From: a virus
DNA length: 22,548 nucleotides
IMG/VR virus record: IMGVR_UViG_3300030102_008231
Coordinates: 1-22,548 of that record
Direction: 5' to 3' (one strand)
Shown here: positions 20,521-22,548 of the stretch, in pieces
Layout: every line of letters begins with the position of its first letter
How positions within the stretch are numbered: position 1 is the first letter of the stretch
Made by a program: the position numbers and the translations under genes
Notes under the pieces: model-generated
Told to the model about the DNA's origin: nothing
Database searches by the model: none
What the model saw: only the letters and a program-made list of their open reading frames with translations

Positions 20521-21009
20521 AGTCTTATCCTTGTTAGGGTTTATAATCTTTATTTCACTTAGCACTATTGGTTCCATTTGTTTAACTACAGGTCTATTTG
20601 TTAAACCTGCACCAAAAAGAGTAGGTCCATAATTTTTTAGTGTCTCATTATCTTTATAAGCAAAAGAAAAATCGGCACTAATGTATTTAAAAGCTTTATT
20701 ATCTAAACTTGCTTTACCTGTAGGTGTCCATTCGACGTTTGCCCATAACTCTTTTTTGTCTTCGCTTAAAACTAGTTCTTTTATCCAACCGGCAGCTTCT
20801 CCTTCACTATTATGGGAAAAGTCTATCATTAAATCTATGCCTCTAACTTTTTCAGCAAAGTTTTTAACCATATTAAGTAGATCTTTTTCACTTACTTCTA
20901 TTTCTTGACCATCATGGAAGAATTTCCCAGCCCTTAAAATTTGTATTTTATCGGGTGCAGCTTGTTCACTAAAATTAATAACAAACGGTGAGGTCCTAAA
21001 TTCTGACAT
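20020..21009 (-). CDS. internal-start form: Mu I-like protease without N-terminal domain
   Basis: A second internal start at ATG 21009 has AAAAAGGA with seven bases to the ATG and begins MSEFRTSPFVINFSEQAAPD, a natural N-terminus for the protease domain. This would give a 329-aa protease-scaffold protein alongside the 531-aa product. It is predicted only from the ribosome binding site and domain boundary. Confidence 0.5.
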   Translation of the reverse strand: MSEFRTSPFVINFSEQAAPDKIQILRAGKFFHDGQEIEVSEKDLLNMVKNFAEKVRGIDLMIDFSHNSEGEAAGWIKELVLSEDKKELWANVEWTPTGKASLDNKAFKYISADFSFAYKDNETLKNYGPTLFGAGLTNRPVVKQMEPIVLSEIKIINPNKDKTMYGDARELEEEKKMQEEMSLEDAMRMIQALKDDLLKKDEELISMRRELEEKMMEEEKKLAEIKKEKELMEKNQAFDKKLSEGVVVEAQRQAFIDNDMEKFLSLQTEIKLSESGNNVVPKESKLTKENFEDKIIELAEKRAKEENIALDIAIGEELAKHSEESKLYL

Positions 21010-21615
21010 TGTATTTTTCCTTTTTAGAGATGCATAGATAAGTATAACACCTTGCTCCGGGATTTCAAAAGAGCTAAAAGTGTCTTTATCAAATAAATTT
21101 GGGTCTTTTTGCCTAAAATAATAAGACTCTTGTTTTTCGTCTACTTTAAAAAATTTGCCGCCAGCTTTTTGTAACTTCTCTTTAGCTTTTTCTAAAGTCA
21201 TGTTTGGAGTTTTTTTAACTATAACAGTCTGGAGAGTTTTTTCGGCTAATTTATTTTCATCGGCTTTTTTCATTTGTCTTAGAATCTTATTAGCCCATAC
21301 TTGACCAGCATCACCACCCCATAAAAGCCATGAAATATAAGATGCACTATACGGTTCTTTTTTTATGTGATTTTTCTTATAGGTTTGATGACGATTAAAA
21401 AAATTAACCATCTTTTTTATAACTTCTGGACTTATTTTAGATCTATTTTTTAGACTTGTTGCCCTTGCAACACCAGAACCTATATTTAAATCTCCTGCTT
21501 GTTTTGTAGTTAAACCACCTTTTCCAGTCTTTTTTCTTAGTCTTAAACCTAGGTCAGCATTACTTGAAACGCCTTTGGGTGGAGTAAAATTTATGTGAGA
21601 ATATCTTTTTATCAT
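20020..21615 (-). CDS. head maturation protease with extra N-terminal domain (Mu I-like)
   Basis: A 531-aa, three-part protein. Residues ~10-120 form a domain I associate with head-module proteins: PPKGVSSNADLGLRLRKK, then GVARATSLKNRSKISPEVI, then MVNFFNRH and YISWLLWGGDAGQVWANKIL. Residues ~203-350 match Mu gpI-type protease: GKFFHDGQEIEV, IDFSHNSEGEAAGWIKEL, then LWANVEWTPTGKASL, FKYISADFSF and LFGAGLTNRPVV. Residues 366-531 are the coiled-coil scaffold. ATG 21615 overlaps the stop of the MuF gene by four bases. The protease would cut the scaffold and itself inside the prohead. Two strong internal ribosome binding sites suggest several products from one frame. Confidence 0.8.
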   Translation of the reverse strand: MIKRYSHINFTPPKGVSSNADLGLRLRKKTGKGGLTTKQAGDLNIGSGVARATSLKNRSKISPEVIKKMVNFFNRHQTYKKNHIKKEPYSASYISWLLWGGDAGQVWANKILRQMKKADENKLAEKTLQTVIVKKTPNMTLEKAKEKLQKAGGKFFKVDEKQESYYFRQKDPNLFDKDTFSSFEIPEQGVILIYASLKRKNTMSEFRTSPFVINFSEQAAPDKIQILRAGKFFHDGQEIEVSEKDLLNMVKNFAEKVRGIDLMIDFSHNSEGEAAGWIKELVLSEDKKELWANVEWTPTGKASLDNKAFKYISADFSFAYKDNETLKNYGPTLFGAGLTNRPVVKQMEPIVLSEIKIINPNKDKTMYGDARELEEEKKMQEEMSLEDAMRMIQALKDDLLKKDEELISMRRELEEKMMEEEKKLAEIKKEKELMEKNQAFDKKLSEGVVVEAQRQAFIDNDMEKFLSLQTEIKLSESGNNVVPKESKLTKENFEDKIIELAEKRAKEENIALDIAIGEELAKHSEESKLYL

Positions 21616-22548
21616 AATATCCCCTGGTCACTCATTTGATGGGCTAAAATAAAAGCCTCTAGTTTTTCGCTAAATTGTAAAAACTTTTCATTACTCTTTT
21701 TAATTTTTAATTTTTGAATTTTCCTACCCTTTAAATCACCCACCAAGATAGGAAGAATTAAAGATCTACAGTTCCAATGCAAAGGAGGCGTAAACTTAAG
21801 CATATTTGGGTCATCTTTTGCGAAAATGGTTCCATTTAGTTCTTCACATATAGGCGTTCTATCTTGGGTGTAATTATTTACAAATTGAAATGCTTCTATC
21901 TGTTTATCTACTTCAGGATCAGTAAAAAAAGCACTACTTGCCTCAGAAATAGTTTGATGTGCTGTTAAAGGTGCGCCTGCTCTTATTGAGGGTCCATCTA
22001 TAAAGTCTTCGGCGTTATCTTGCATATCTTTTTTTACTTGATTTATAGCCTTTTCCTGTGCAACCGAAGTGGTGTATTGGAAATATATTGCTTTTTCCAA
22101 GTCCGCTAATTGTGTTTGGACTAACAATTCTTGTTGTGTTTTTATTCGTCTTCGGACTCTAGGTGGAAGTTTTTTAAACATGGTTTCTATGCGTTTATTT
22201 GTTTTTTTTACTTTTTTTGTTGCCTTTTTAACTGTTTTACTCTCCACAAATTGTATGGAATATATTTCATTTTCTGATAATTCAAATTTAGCTTTTGGAA
22301 CTTCCTTTTTTCTTTGTCTAAGAGTTTCGTAAGCAATAATTGTCAAAACATCTAATAGATCAGCTTTATATTGATTAAGACCCGATGCATCAATTCCTTT
22401 GATGGCATCGAGTTTTTTTGAATTGGATAGGCCTGACTCCTTGGCCATTACTTTATTTATAATGGTATCTCCAATGAAAGCCAAATTACTTTGCATTACA
22501 TCTAGGACTGCCTGCTCGCTGTCTTTTAAAAGCTTATCTAGCTCTTTT
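21612..22548 (-). CDS. MuF-type minor head protein (5' end outside window)
   Basis: The frame is open to the right window edge (KELDKLLKDSEQAVLDV precedes Met at 22496), so the N-terminus, usually next to the portal gene, is missing. The C-terminal part has the phage Mu F / SPP1 gp7 head morphogenesis motif: TQDRTPICEELNGTIF, then PPLHWNCRSLILP. Basic helical regions (KKATKKVKKTNKR) precede it. MuF proteins sit inside the head near the portal and may be injected. No toxin domain is attached. Downstream coupling to the protease is by a 4-base overlap. Confidence 0.85.
   Translation of the reverse strand, partial: KELDKLLKDSEQAVLDVMQSNLAFIGDTIINKVMAKESGLSNSKKLDAIKGIDASGLNQYKADLLDVLTIIAYETLRQRKKEVPKAKFELSENEIYSIQFVESKTVKKATKKVKKTNKRIETMFKKLPPRVRRRIKTQQELLVQTQLADLEKAIYFQYTTSVAQEKAINQVKKDMQDNAEDFIDGPSIRAGAPLTAHQTISEASSAFFTDPEVDKQIEAFQFVNNYTQDRTPICEELNGTIFAKDDPNMLKFTPPLHWNCRSLILPILVGDLKGRKIQKLKIKKSNEKFLQFSEKLEAFILAHQMSDQGIL

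Noticed and set aside
1-22548. tRNA genes, integrase, attachment sites, insertion sequences
   Set aside because: None seen on either strand; no cloverleaf-like segments, recombinase genes or terminal inverted repeats were found by reading.

Overview
The window is an approximately 22.5 kb piece of a low-GC tailed-phage genome (Caudoviricetes, siphophage-like) or a closely related prophage. No host chromosomal gene, integrase, terminase, tRNA or transposase is visible. Gene starts have strong Shine-Dalgarno sequences (AGGAGG, AAGGAG) and genes are packed with ATGA/TAATG overlaps. The Bet recombinase, Mu-type head genes, DUF3768 and a zinc-ribbon protein of proteobacterial style suggest a low-GC Gram-negative host, but the host cannot be named from sequence alone.

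Layout. (1) 1-663, plus strand: a DUF3768 protein cut by the window edge and a small unknown gene. They converge with (2) 660-3848, minus strand: the replication module, comprising a Phg_2220_C-type initiator (3848-2856), a DnaB/RepA-like ATPase (2808-1963), a small protein that seems to start at an ATT codon (1969-1637), a VRR-NUC nuclease (1698-1294), a structured ~100-nt intergenic RNA candidate ending in a terminator, and two small genes. Three 29-bp iteron-like repeats plus an AT-rich hairpin lie inside the initiator gene and look like a lambda-style origin. (3) 3926-6520, plus strand, divergent from (2): three small proteins, Bet single-strand annealing protein, a structured leader, a double zinc-ribbon protein, an unknown protein and an NlpC/P60 hydrolase. 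A bidirectional terminator (6571-6627) separates this from (4) 22548-6622, the late operon on the minus strand. Reading in its direction: MuF minor head protein (5' end outside the window); an ORF with a DNA-binding-like N-terminal domain, a Mu I-type protease and a nested scaffold; decoration protein; major capsid protein; head-tail connector; tail completion and terminator proteins; tail tube; tail assembly chaperone with a -1 programmed frameshift; tape measure; Dit-like and Tal-like proteins; tail fibre; then an accessory cassette of small proteins including a lipoprotein and two small single-TM coiled-coil proteins.

One plus-strand gene (15805-16032, ribbon-helix-helix-like) sits inside the late operon as a moron, with palindromes in front of it.

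The genes combine a Mu/B3-type head with a lambda-type long non-contractile tail and an initiator/helicase theta-replication module. The main second-look items are the putative origin inside the initiator gene (same DNA repeat read in two frames), the A9 frameshift site, the nested protease/scaffold starts, the ATT start, the ncRNA candidate at 1181-1278 and the structured leader at 5309-5439.
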